A model generated the notes under the pieces. That model was not told the origin of the DNA. It did not search any database and worked only from the letters and a program-made list of their open reading frames with translations. A DNA stretch of 64,000 nucleotides, taken from Phytophthora colocasiae (Eukaryota > Oomycota > Peronosporomycetes > Peronosporales > Peronosporaceae). Both the position numbers and the translations under genes were made by a program. Below, in pieces: positions 54,598 through 64,000 of the stretch (the first letter of the stretch is position 1; every line of letters begins with the position of its first letter). The DNA lies in contig JAGKQI010000045.1 of NCBI GenBank assembly GCA_018806915.1, forward strand, positions 1,605,629-1,669,628. Reading direction: 5' to 3'.

Positions 54598-54936
54598 GTT
54601 GCTAATTACGATTTTTCGAGTGGATATGGACGTTACGCTGTGATGTGATTGGACATATACTGGATTGTGGGAGAAAGGGAGATGTGGGACGAGGTTATGT
54701 CCCGTGTGACAATATGATGGGTCTGTGGAAGAAAACTGCTATATATATTAACCTTCACCTGTACTGCAAAGGGGCCCAAGAGATCAGAAGTGTTCCTCGG
54801 AAAAGTGCACAAACTCCGAGAGACAACAACACTCAGTCTGATCACCGGACTTTCCCCGACGATGAGTGCCTAAAGGTTGGCAGAAAGTCTCTCAGAAGAA
54901 TGTATCTCTGAGAGACCTCATCCCGTTGCCGTCCTG

Positions 54937-56472
54937 TGTGACGATGATGGTTCAAGGAATACAGTTATACCCACAAGATACCAAGTATCGCGCACCGGAC
55001 GTAGCGCACCCCGCGCATATCCCAACTGGACTTCGTGCGTTGTAGCATACGTGCTCCGCACCCTGAAAACACTCATGGATTTCTGGTATCACGTATTGAA
55101 ACTCTGATATCACACCATGAAGTCTGATGTACATGAAGTCCGACGTACATGAAGTCCGACGTACATGAGTCTGACGAACATGATTCTGGTAAACAAGTCT
55201 GATGTGTCCGGCTTATACAAGCAATATTCCAGACATCACCAGTTTCCGATGAACAGACTCCGACGTACAAGACTCCGATGATCAGACCCAAGTGTCACGA
55301 CTCTGGTATTACGACTCTGACGTACATGATTCCGGAGTACATGGTTCCGATGAACATGTCTCCGACGCACATGATTCCAGACCCTGATGAACAGGATACC
55401 AGACTCTGACACTCTGAAGTCCACCCCCCATACTGAAACCAAGTGTACCCAACACGACCTCACGCAATCAAGTGAAACGCAACCTGCTCATCCCTGTAAT
55501 GACATCATTAAGTGTCGACTCGACAAGATCTGCAGCATCGACTACCATAGTGAGCCCAAGTGAAGATTCCTGAGTTATACTGAGACCAAGTGTATATGAG
55601 AATATGGAAGACAGAAGACAGAGATACGAGATAGATAGCCAGAGTTCAATTTTCCTGTTGTAACGAGTTCGATTTGCTTTGTTATAACGAGGTCGTCTGC
55701 CTGCTGCTTCCCGTAAGTACTAGGGCCACGACAAAGCTTTGAGTCGTGTGATCTCTCACCTATCAAGCCCCTTTAGGTGGAGATCAGCGTAACGTAGAGA
55801 CCTGAGAGGACCCACCTATTCCATTTCCTAGTTGGGTCGTTTGTCTTGTCTCTAACGGTAGCCCATTTCATATTGTACGTTTGGACAGGTTTTGGGAGCT
55901 AGACAGTCGCTCTCAAGACGCTCGGTAGACTGTTATATAACCGATAGTGTATTGGTTTATTTTCCTCTATATATTAGGAGGGTGGTGCGCGAAAGTTACG
56001 GGAATACCAGACAGACCAGGTGTCTGGGTGAACATTTCCTAGTTGACCTGGAGAACTAGCCCCACTGCCTCAAGGGCCAGGAAAGAATAAGAGCAGCTAC
56101 ATATTTGTATATCGGAACTCTATATTGCGGTTATCTCGGAAGTCTAATTACTGGACTTCCCATTGTATTAATTTCTCTTTTGCCTTCAGAAATCTCTGGT
56201 GTACACAAGTGTTCACCGGAAAACGTTCGACTCTCAAGCGCCCCTGTGAGGACCAGAAGGACATCCGACGGTCTACGCAAGGAACCCTCACTCTCACACA
56301 CACTCACGACCCCGGCGAGGGTCTCATTACCAAGACAACGAACCTACGAGGACAGCACAAGGTAACACACGCCCACCTTGCTGTGCGACTCTGGTATAAT
56401 TACCGGTAGTCACACTTCCAGGTTCACTGTACGCCCCTGCACCGCGGTAAAAGTTGCACCGACTTCGCGACA
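54937..56472 (+). repeat. Probable 5' LTR of the second Ty3/gypsy element (left end uncertain)
   Basis: The right end is fixed by the primer binding site at 56475. The left end is a guess: TGTGACG at 54937 is one candidate. The region contains no ORF with protein character, a degenerate minisatellite (55110-55410), and a TATA-like CTATATATT near 55970 that could drive transcription. The partner LTR lies outside the window, so the length cannot be confirmed. Confidence 0.45.
55110..55410. repeat. Degenerate minisatellite, 15-19 bp unit
   Basis: About a dozen imperfect copies of a unit like GAAGTCCGACGTACAT, with CTCTGATGAACA variants. Related words recur inside the gag and pol coding region of the same element. 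Confidence 0.65.
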
Positions 56473-56474
56473 AC

Positions 56475-56499
56475 TGGTGCGCGTGCCCGGATTCGAACC
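56475..56499 (+). other. Primer binding site complementary to a tRNA 3' end
   Basis: The stretch starts TGGTGCGCGTGCCCGG and continues through GATTCGAACC, the complement of a tRNA T-arm. It thus matches acceptor stem plus T-arm, about 25 nt, longer than the usual 12-18. It places the 5' LTR end just to the left and sets the element's orientation as plus. Confidence 0.75.
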
Positions 56500-56562
56500 G
56501 AGGATATCACCGGATCTAAGAGAGTTTGAGAAGAGGGTTTCTGTCAAGCGTCTATATTCAAG

Positions 56563-59500
56563 ATGGCTTCACATGGAACTACGAGAGGAGGACGTCGGGG
56601 ACGCGGTGGTCGCAGTGTGGCGACACGTCAGTCGAAGCGTCTTCAAGGTCTTCCGCCTGACGAACAACCCAACTTGGATGCTGTTCAGAAGGCGGCACGC
56701 GAGAAGAGGAAGGCTGCACGTGAAATGGAAGCAGCCGAGGAGGTGAACGTCCCGGAACCGGCGGTCGAAGACCAGCCTGCTGCGGAGCCTGAAGCCCAAG
56801 AGACACCCGATGTGTCTGGCGAACAAGGTTCTGAGGAAGGTCCGTCCGAAGCTGAAGCTTCTGGTGACGAGGTGGCCACTGCCCGTGAGGGTGGTGATGA
56901 GGCGTCTGAGGGAGGCGCCGACGTGGTTGAGTCCCCGGAGGTCATTGACTTATGTTCTGAGTCGACGGCTTCTGGGAAGTCCGTGGGGGAAGTGAAGACG
57001 GAACCCGGACTGGTTGATGAACGTGTCTCGAAGACTCCAAAGTCCGAAGACACTCCGATGTCTGATGACATGCCGATGAAGTCCGAAGATTCTCTGAAGA
57101 CACCGTCTGATGAGTCTGGGAGGGCCGATTCGCTGGATGGAGAACGTGCCCTGAAGTACGTACGCCGTGAGTTCCGCCGCTGGAGGGACATGGACGCTGG
57201 AAGAATTGTTCCGCCGAACGTCGAATACGCCTGGCGAACAGCGAAGCCTGACGCAAATGTCTTTCAGAAGGCTGCGGCAGCAACGGGCGATTATATCAAG
57301 TGGCGGTGTTCTTCAGTATTTCCGGAAGACATGTGGATATCGGAGTTCTGCTTGAGGCGCCATAGTTTTGGCCGAATCCAAGACTTGTCATACGTCGAGA
57401 TCTCGATGAATACTCTGACGGCACCTGAATGCGTCGCTGTGCTTCAGACGATGCTGTATGAAGCAGGATTTGAAGTTCCAGAACCTGCTACCGAGGTGGT
57501 CTCAGACCCAAGCGTCTGCTATCTTCGAACCTCAAGTGCGCAGTGTGGCGACGGAGCTTCAGAGCCGACTTGCTGAAGAACTGGTCGAGTGGGCCACGGT
57601 GACCGCCAGGTCACAGGTCAATCGACTCCCAGAAGACACAAAAGCAGGCAACGAAGCACGTCAAGGCGAAGCTGATGGTATATTACACGATGAGAAGGCT
57701 GACCTACAAGGACGACAGCTGATTATGAGACTCCGGGTGACCGGACTCAGAGTCACACATAGTTCTGACGGGTCCAGCAGTGGAGAACCGCCGCAGTCCA
57801 AGCGCCTGCAACATGGTCCGCCACGCCCGCAAGTCTCGTCGACACCATCTGCACTGTCGACGCCGTCGTTGAGTTCACTGCCGGTATACGAGAGTCATTC
57901 TGATAGCACCCACTTGGAGTCTGGTGTGCCAATGTCTGAAGATCGAGGTAGCTCTCTGACGACTGATGCGCCTGTGCCAAGTGTCATTGGGACCTCGCGT
58001 ACGTCTGAGGAACACTCGTCGGGACTCCAGACCTCTCGTGGAAGCTCCACAGACTCGTCGCTGATGTCCATGAGTCGAGGGGCGTCTGCACATATGCCGT
58101 TGTCCGTCGGAGGTCTGGCGATGATCGCCCAAAGTGCTGAAGCCGGAGGAATGCTCGCCGGAGAGTCTATGGGAATCCACGTGACGCGAACACTGATGCC
58201 GGTGAAGTCGGAGCCTGAAGACTTCGAGATGTTGGAAGAGAAGCCGGAGTTTCCAGAAGTGAAGTCCGAGAAGCAGTTGTCTACCAGAGATTCTGTTCAC
58301 CGGACGCCGGAAGCCCCATCATCGTCCGTCTCGAGTCGTGGGAGAAGCCACCAGGAGCGGGCACCAGAGTCTGAAGAGCGAGGATCACCAGAAAGTGTCT
58401 TCCAGACGCCTGGAGTTCTGCTGCGTCAAGCCACACACGAAGTTCTCAGAGATCAGGCCCAGCGTGCAGATCGAACTGAACGCGTCTATGCGGCAGCAAC
58501 AGGAATGGCAGCGTCGAATGGAACAGGAGCAGAAAGAATTTCTGGCCAGAGAACGTCTGGAATCCATGGAGCGTGAACGTCGACGTGAACAACGAGAACT
58601 TGATACGCGCCAGCAGATCCAGACACTTACCGACCGACTACTTGAGTCTGAGAGCGCCAGACTGGAAGCCCAGAGACGCGCGGATGACTTGGAAGAACGT
58701 CGGGGTCAAGCGTCAGAGTCCAAGCTCAAGTACCATTCGAAGTCGTCTGAGAGACAGGTGTCCGACGTACAAGTCTCTGGTGAACAGTTTTCTGACGTAC
58801 AGCGTCTGGAAACCGAGTTTGCAGATCGCTGGAAACAACGGGAAGCCGAGGCCGAGGCCGAACGTGCGCGTTGGGCAGACGAGCTGAAACGTGACTGGAT
58901 TTCGCAAATGGAGACCTTACGACAGCGGGTGCACGACGTGGAGTCGGAGCGCGACAGGGAGCGAGAAAGTTCCCAGAACATGCAGCGTTTCCAGGCCGCA
59001 GAATTGAGGAACCTTCGTGCAACATTGTCCCAAGTTCAAGGGGTCGCCCACCCTGAAGTAGCAACTTCAAGTCGGATCTCCGGTGAACATGACCCTAAAC
59101 CGGCAACCGGACTTCTGGTGAACAGTCGGGATACGGGAGATTGCACACCGGGGGTTAGGGGATCAGAAGGAGTCGCCAGCAGGGGTAGGGTTACACCCAT
59201 TAAAACGACGGAGGCCTTCCATACGCCTCTTCCCCTACGGAGAACGACCGACACCAAGCGCGCGAAGGCTGGAAGGCATGGCGCGGCCACCGCGGCCGCT
59301 ACGACGACCCAGACGGCTCAAGCGGCTCCCCTGACCGAGATCAAGACTGAAGGAAGGCGCCCAGCGACTCCCAGGCGCGAAGGACACCGGAAACCAAGCG
59401 AAAGACGCTCTGAAGATGGCCGGGACGCTCCTCGAAGGCCTGGAAGACGCAGGAATGACCCAGACCCGGGTGGAAGCTCCAGTGATTCAAGCTCGGACTC

Positions 59501-60783
59501 AAGTGATTCGTCTTCTGATGACTTGGATCCTCCGGAGGTGGTCAACCTGACTTCTGCGTCCCAGGGACAAGCTGGAGCGACCTTGTTGACTATGAGGCCC
59601 TTCATAAACTCCAGTATCATCGGAGAATTTGATCCCCGAGCGACACTACGGGAGCGTGTTCACTGGTGGGAGCGCTTCGTGAACATGGCATCCCAGGGAG
59701 CATGGACGAACAAGACCCGCATACAGGAACTCAAGCTGAAGCTTCCGGTGTCTGCCAGAGATTGGTTCAACCAGCTTCCGAAGAGCGTTTCCCGTGACTG
59801 GAAGGAATTATCGTCGGAGTTTCGCAGGCGCTATTGCAAGGCCCGGTCATCATACTCCGAGAGATATTTCACGATGGAAATGAAGAGTTCCGAGACTCCG
59901 TTGGACTTCTTCTATCGCCTGAACTCGGCCGCCGGAAAAGCTGAGGTGGACTTCAGAAAATCCTCCAGACGCCTGGAGAAACATGTCCTGAGGTACATCA
60001 CCAAGCTGAAGGACGAGCGTCTGAAGATCGCGTTACAAGGCCGGAAGTTCAGGAGTATCTCGGACTTGGAATATGCTCTGCAACAGGACGAAGATGTCTG
60101 GCGAACTGCTGATCAAGACACTACGACCACCAGACATCAGGATTTCCGAGCGGACAATCTCCCACGCGGACAGTTTAAGCCGAAGCGTATGGGGAAGACT
60201 TACGGTCGCCCGAGAAGCAGACTCGAATGCCTCTGACGATGTCGATGTGGATACCAGAACTCAAGAGAAGGATGCCAGAGCTTCGTCGTCAGAGCACGAT
60301 CGCGAGATGTCTGGTGTACAATCTTCGTCTGGTGTACAATCTGCCTCTCAGGCGCCTGGTGGTGCTGATTGGACTCAGACTCTGACAAACGAAGTCTACC
60401 GAGTCATGGATAACATGGGATGGCGACCGCCGCCCCAGTCTCCCCGAGGATCATCAGGTCAAGACTTCCAACATACACGTCGGGACAACCCTGATTACTG
60501 GAACAAGTTCTGCGAGAAGTGTCGCCGCTCGGGTCACTCTGAAGAGAACTGTTGGAGAGACATTGTCTGCGACAGATGTCAGGAGAAAGGTCACCCGAGC
60601 AGGATGTGCCGAGTACCGCCGTGTGAGGTTTGCGGAAAGGTGCACTCTGGGAGACCATGCGAAGACATCAAGACTCTGGAATCCCTCAAGAAATCTAGCC
60701 CGTCAAGGTACACTGGAAGGACCTGCCGGATCACCTACTGGAGAGACTCCTGGGTGACGAGGCTGACTCTGGGAAACAGTTAA
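56563..60783 (+). pseudogene. Large Gag of the second Ty3/gypsy element, in four successive frames
   Basis: The ATG at 56563 opens a 337-codon frame that is basic, then acidic with repeated KSED/SDD motifs. The reading passes to a second frame near 57500 (to 58576), a third near 58460 (to 60236), and back to the first frame near 60210 (to 60783). Each change goes the same way (+1). In order: Ser/Glu-rich disordered part, a long charged coiled coil (about 58490-59030), a basic linker, a capsid-type region (REFDPRA-like start, WWERFV, ARDWFNQLP, FRRRYCK; 59600-60080), then three Cys-rich knuckles (CEKCRRSGHSEENC, CDRCQEKGHPSRMC, CEVCGKVHSGRPC; 60510-60660). It ends at TAA 60781, with pol continuing in the same frame. 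Possible indels; see findings. Confidence 0.7.
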
Positions 60784-60903
60784 ACTAGCAAGCCCGTCGG
60801 ATGGGGATCCGAAACGCGCCGGGCAAGGCACACCCCAGAGTTATGTGTTCTAGTGTACGTAGGACCGGAGCTGAAAACAACCCAACCTAAAAATCAACAT
60901 TGC

Positions 60904-63900
60904 ATGACCGCTTTAGCTCAAGAATCAGCCATGTCTTCAGAAATTCCGCGTCTGAGAGACAGTTCATCGGACTTTCCGAAAGACTGTTCACCGGACTTTC
61001 CGAGAGACAATGAACCGCCTCCGGACGACACAATCCAGTTTCGTCTGAAAGACGGGGAATGTTATGGCTGGTGGGAGGATCACTACCCTGATCCTGCAAA
61101 GCGTGATGTGGTTATGGTGCATGGCGCTGTCAATGATCATCGGACCAAGATTCTCCTGGACACCGGCGCGACTATCAACATCCTGAGTTACGACTTTGCG
61201 CGTAAGCTCGGACTCAGGCTCAAGTCACACAAACAAACAAGAGTGTCTGGGATGGGAGGAGTTCCGACGTACATTGGTGCCAGTGCTGAGATCAAGCTGA
61301 CCCTCGGACCGAGGGTGGTTTACATTGTTGATGTCTGGGTTGCGAATATCGGCGAAGGTATAAACGTGCTATTGGGAATGGGATTCATGTTCGCTGCTGG
61401 TCTGAGGATCAGCGTTCGTGAGGGACTGGTATCTATGCCAGACGAAGTCGTGGTGATGATGTGCAGCTGGGAGCCTGGTGATCATATCGGCAGGAACAGG
61501 TCCATCAGACCAAGTGAAGCTGTACTTCTGAGACCTGGTGAAGAATTTGTTGTTCGCATTGATTATGGTCCGACGAACCCACAACGAGAAGTCGTGTGGG
61601 CGGGACGTGGAGACCGTTGGGTGACTCAGCTGATTTATGCAGCCCGGTCATGGCCTGTGGCGGTGCGCGTGGTGAACATTTCTGACAAGAATACGTGGGT
61701 GAATGAATTTTCTGACGTTGCAAGGATTGTGGAGTATGGATTTTTCCCACGACATGGTCGCTTTGTGCAGCCAGGCTCTGCAGCCTATCGTGACTGGGAA
61801 GTTTTGATTCTGGAAAACACTCCATCACCAGAGACGAAGAGACGCCTGAAGGCCGGAGCTGACTTGGAGGATCTGATGCCTCAACCTCCGTGTGTGGATC
61901 ACCCGGTATACCCGTGGCCAACTAAGATCTTACAGCGCCCAAGGCTGGACAATGCTCGAGTACAGTTTGTGAGGCCTACTTCGGTCCCACGAACAAAACG
62001 AGTTCGTTTTGCTTTGGATGCGGCTACGCAGACAGATGACTGGGTGGATGCCGGAAGAGAGGAGACCCGAGATACCGCTGTGGACACCGGAGATTCGGAA
62101 TTGCCATCAGAAGAAACGACTCCGAAGGACTCTGGAACCATGCCTGGAATTCCGAGTAACATGGTCGAGGATGAAGTCACCCTGAGTGTTTCTGGTGAAC
62201 TGTTTATGGGAGATGAGGATCCGACAGACTGTTCATGGGACATCCCAATCCAGTGTATGCCAGGCACCCCTGTGGAAAAGCTCCGAGCCGAGTACGAGCG
62301 GTGCATGCGAGTCACGAATGAGGAGTTGGATCTGGAACCCGGTGTCTACATACGGGAAGGAACGGACCTACTCTCTCAATTACGTGACCAACTGGTTATG
62401 CTGCCTGAATTGGAAGATCTGACTCCCGAATGCGATATCGACAAGGCTGACGTCGGGGTACCCGGGAAAACAACGCCGGAAATGGAGAAGAAACTCAGGG
62501 ACATTCTGAAGTATCATCGGAAAATCTTTCTGGGAGACGGCAATGCCGCACCTGCCCCGGCAAGGGGCGTGGTCTGTGACTTGGACGTGGGAGACGCAAA
62601 ACCTGTTGCCCAACGTCCGAGGTCCGTTGCCCCTCACCTGATGATCAAGGTGTACGAACTTCTGAAGAAGCTCCTGGAGACTGGACTCATCGAGTACTCG
62701 ACTTCGCCTTGGGCATCACCAATAGTGATTGTTCTCAAGAAGAATGGTGTGGACATACGCATGTGCATTGATTATCGAGTGGTGAATGGTTTTATCCAGT
62801 TGTCGCGTTATCCGTTGCCCCTGATAGACGATCTGTTGATTGGTTTTGAGGCAGCACTGTGGTTTATGAGTCTGGACATGGCGAGTGGTTTTTGGGCTAT
62901 TCGGATGACGGAGCGTGCAAGGCTGATCTCAGCGTTCATCTGCCCATTTGGACACTTCCAGTGGGTAAGGATGCCCTTCGGTCTGAAGAACGCCCCTCTG
63001 GTGTACCAGGCGATGTTGGATAACTGCCTGTGGGGGTTCGTGCGATTGTCACCTGAAGAGGAAGCTGACGTTGATCCTGATGTGTTAGAATTCCTGAAGT
63101 TCGAACCCCAGAACTCTGATGTACATGATCTGATGTCTGGTGAACAACTTCAGAACTCTGATGAACACATGCCAGAGGTTCCGGTGCTCACCGACCAAAT
63201 GACTGTCTTTCAGAGGAACATCCCAGTCCCGTCCTTCATGGGACCGGTACTCGGTCGAAGTTCCTACATTGACGACATTGCTCATGGGGCGCCCACCTGG
63301 GATCAACTTTGTGAAGACCTGAACGCCTTGCTTTTCAGACTCAGATACTGGAACATTTCTGTGAGTTTGCCCAAGAGCGAGTTCGGGAAGCTGACGATTC
63401 CTTATCTGTCACATGAGATCAGTGCTGAAGGACTGAGAGCCACGCCGAAGATCGTCAAGGGAGTGGAAGAATTGCCGTTCCCGTCGACACTCAAGGGAGT
63501 ACAGAGTTTCATGGGAAGTCTGAATTACTACAACAAGTTTATTGAAGACTTACCGGTGATCGCTGCTGTGCTCTACGAGTTGTCCGATGAACAGATTCGC
63601 GCCGGTCGAGATTTGGCTCGAGCGAAGGAAGCTTTTGAGATCCTGAAGCGCAAGATTGTCTCGACACCGCTCCTCAGACACCCGGATCGCACCAGACCTT
63701 TCGTCATTATACCTCATGCGAACCCGTGGGCTGCTTCAGCCGTCTTGGGACAGGAGTACGATGGAGTGATACACCCCGTACGGTTCACTGGACGTGTGCT
63801 GAATGAGGCAGAACTCCGGTATCACATTGCAGAGAAGGAGGTCATCGCGATTCTCAGGGTTCTGGAGAACTTTCGGGCTCTGGTAAACACGAGTCCCGTG

Positions 63901-64000
63901 ATCACGGTGTACACCAGACATTCGGTGTTGAAATGGCTCCTGTCATCCAGCTCGGCTGATGGTCGGAACGTGAAGTGGGGATTGAAGTTGTCACATTGGA
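60904..64000 (+). CDS. Pol of the second Ty3/gypsy element (protease, RT, RNase H; runs off window)
   Basis: Open frame of more than 1,030 codons from an ATG at 60904 to the window edge. The protease motif LLDTGAT has its Asp at residue 86, with the flap and LLGMGFMF further on. A spacer of about 250 residues follows. RT starts near residue 525 (SPWASPIVIVLKKNG, IDYRVVN, SLDMASGFW, MPFGLKNAP) and has the catalytic YIDD at residues 788-791. An insertion of about 70 residues between MPFGLKNAP and YIDD is rich in the SDVH/SGEQ repeat seen elsewhere in the element. RNase H follows, where the usual first Asp (DAS) is replaced (PHANPWAASAVL), a change I recall as common in oomycete relatives. Integrase lies beyond the window. 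No stops, so it is potentially active. Confidence 0.85.
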   Translation, partial: MTALAQESAMSSEIPRLRDSSSDFPKDCSPDFPRDNEPPPDDTIQFRLKDGECYGWWEDHYPDPAKRDVVMVHGAVNDHRTKILLDTGATINILSYDFARKLGLRLKSHKQTRVSGMGGVPTYIGASAEIKLTLGPRVVYIVDVWVANIGEGINVLLGMGFMFAAGLRISVREGLVSMPDEVVVMMCSWEPGDHIGRNRSIRPSEAVLLRPGEEFVVRIDYGPTNPQREVVWAGRGDRWVTQLIYAARSWPVAVRVVNISDKNTWVNEFSDVARIVEYGFFPRHGRFVQPGSAAYRDWEVLILENTPSPETKRRLKAGADLEDLMPQPPCVDHPVYPWPTKILQRPRLDNARVQFVRPTSVPRTKRVRFALDAATQTDDWVDAGREETRDTAVDTGDSELPSEETTPKDSGTMPGIPSNMVEDEVTLSVSGELFMGDEDPTDCSWDIPIQCMPGTPVEKLRAEYERCMRVTNEELDLEPGVYIREGTDLLSQLRDQLVMLPELEDLTPECDIDKADVGVPGKTTPEMEKKLRDILKYHRKIFLGDGNAAPAPARGVVCDLDVGDAKPVAQRPRSVAPHLMIKVYELLKKLLETGLIEYSTSPWASPIVIVLKKNGVDIRMCIDYRVVNGFIQLSRYPLPLIDDLLIGFEAALWFMSLDMASGFWAIRMTERARLISAFICPFGHFQWVRMPFGLKNAPLVYQAMLDNCLWGFVRLSPEEEADVDPDVLEFLKFEPQNSDVHDLMSGEQLQNSDEHMPEVPVLTDQMTVFQRNIPVPSFMGPVLGRSSYIDDIAHGAPTWDQLCEDLNALLFRLRYWNISVSLPKSEFGKLTIPYLSHEISAEGLRATPKIVKGVEELPFPSTLKGVQSFMGSLNYYNKFIEDLPVIAAVLYELSDEQIRAGRDLARAKEAFEILKRKIVSTPLLRHPDRTRPFVIIPHANPWAASAVLGQEYDGVIHPVRFTGRVLNEAELRYHIAEKEVIAILRVLENFRALVNTSPVITVYTRHSVLKWLLSSSSADGRNVKWGLKLSHW

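Noticed and set aside
55110..55410. CRISPR-like or satellite array
   Set aside because: The 15-19 bp unit varies from copy to copy with no constant repeat and unique spacer; better described as a degenerate minisatellite inside an LTR.
56475..56499. Possible tRNA gene
   Set aside because: Only the complement of a tRNA 3' end is present, directly after an LTR-like region; no anticodon arm or D-arm. It is a primer binding site.

Overview
The window looks like an oomycete nuclear genome, most like Phytophthora. Coding regions are long and mostly intronless, and the few introns are 56-71 bp GT-AG introns. An initiator-like TCATTCT sits upstream of two genes. The repeat load mixes Ty3/gypsy elements of the kind seen in Phytophthora, a Crypton tyrosine recombinase, and Mutator-like, hAT, piggyBac and Tc1/mariner relics. 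I see no bacterial operons, rRNA, tRNA genes or CRISPR.

Host genes. Two intact genes (261-8537 plus; 31333-39354 minus) and one broken gene (39595-48943 minus) encode very large proteins of about 2,700 residues. Each carries four complete cyclic-nucleotide-gated-type channel units in tandem (voltage-sensor-like helices, pore, C-linker, cyclic-nucleotide-binding domain). One polypeptide could therefore fold as a whole pseudo-tetrameric channel. The four pores differ: GYDD, canonical GYGD, GSRE, and F(S/Y/N)GD. Only binding domains III and IV keep the phosphate-binding FGE...R signature. Next to the tail of the first two channel genes lies a convergent gene for a TAZ zinc-finger protein: PHD+TAZ, three exons, 8712-10022 minus; TAZ only, two exons, 30860-31299 plus. 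The channel+TAZ pair is thus present twice in inverted orientation. The third channel gene lies in tandem behind the second. It is a pseudogene with two frameshifts, one in-frame stop, and a Tc1/mariner insertion in a TA site.

Transposon block 10.3-30.2 kb. This separates the two channel+TAZ pairs. It holds (1) a 4.9 kb LTR element with identical 501 bp LTRs that encodes only a zinc-knuckle Gag-like protein; (2) a frameshifted Mutator-like transposase; (3) about 2.6 kb without recognisable genes; (4) a BED-finger hAT relic; and (5) an 8.3 kb Ty3/gypsy chromovirus with identical 316 bp LTRs and a CTGGG target duplication. The chromovirus gag and pol (minus strand) are broken, but an intact 728-codon ORF runs antisense over the integrase C-terminus and chromodomain.

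Right block 49-64 kb. This is nested repeat debris (piggyBac C-terminal piece, DDE_3 piece, piggyBac N-terminal piece cut by a Crypton recombinase fragment). It is followed by a second, different Ty3/gypsy element on the plus strand. That element has a long LTR with a degenerate minisatellite, a tRNA-type primer binding site, a multi-frame gag, and a pol that is open to the window edge. All frames and splice junctions were read by eye; no alignment or database search was run.
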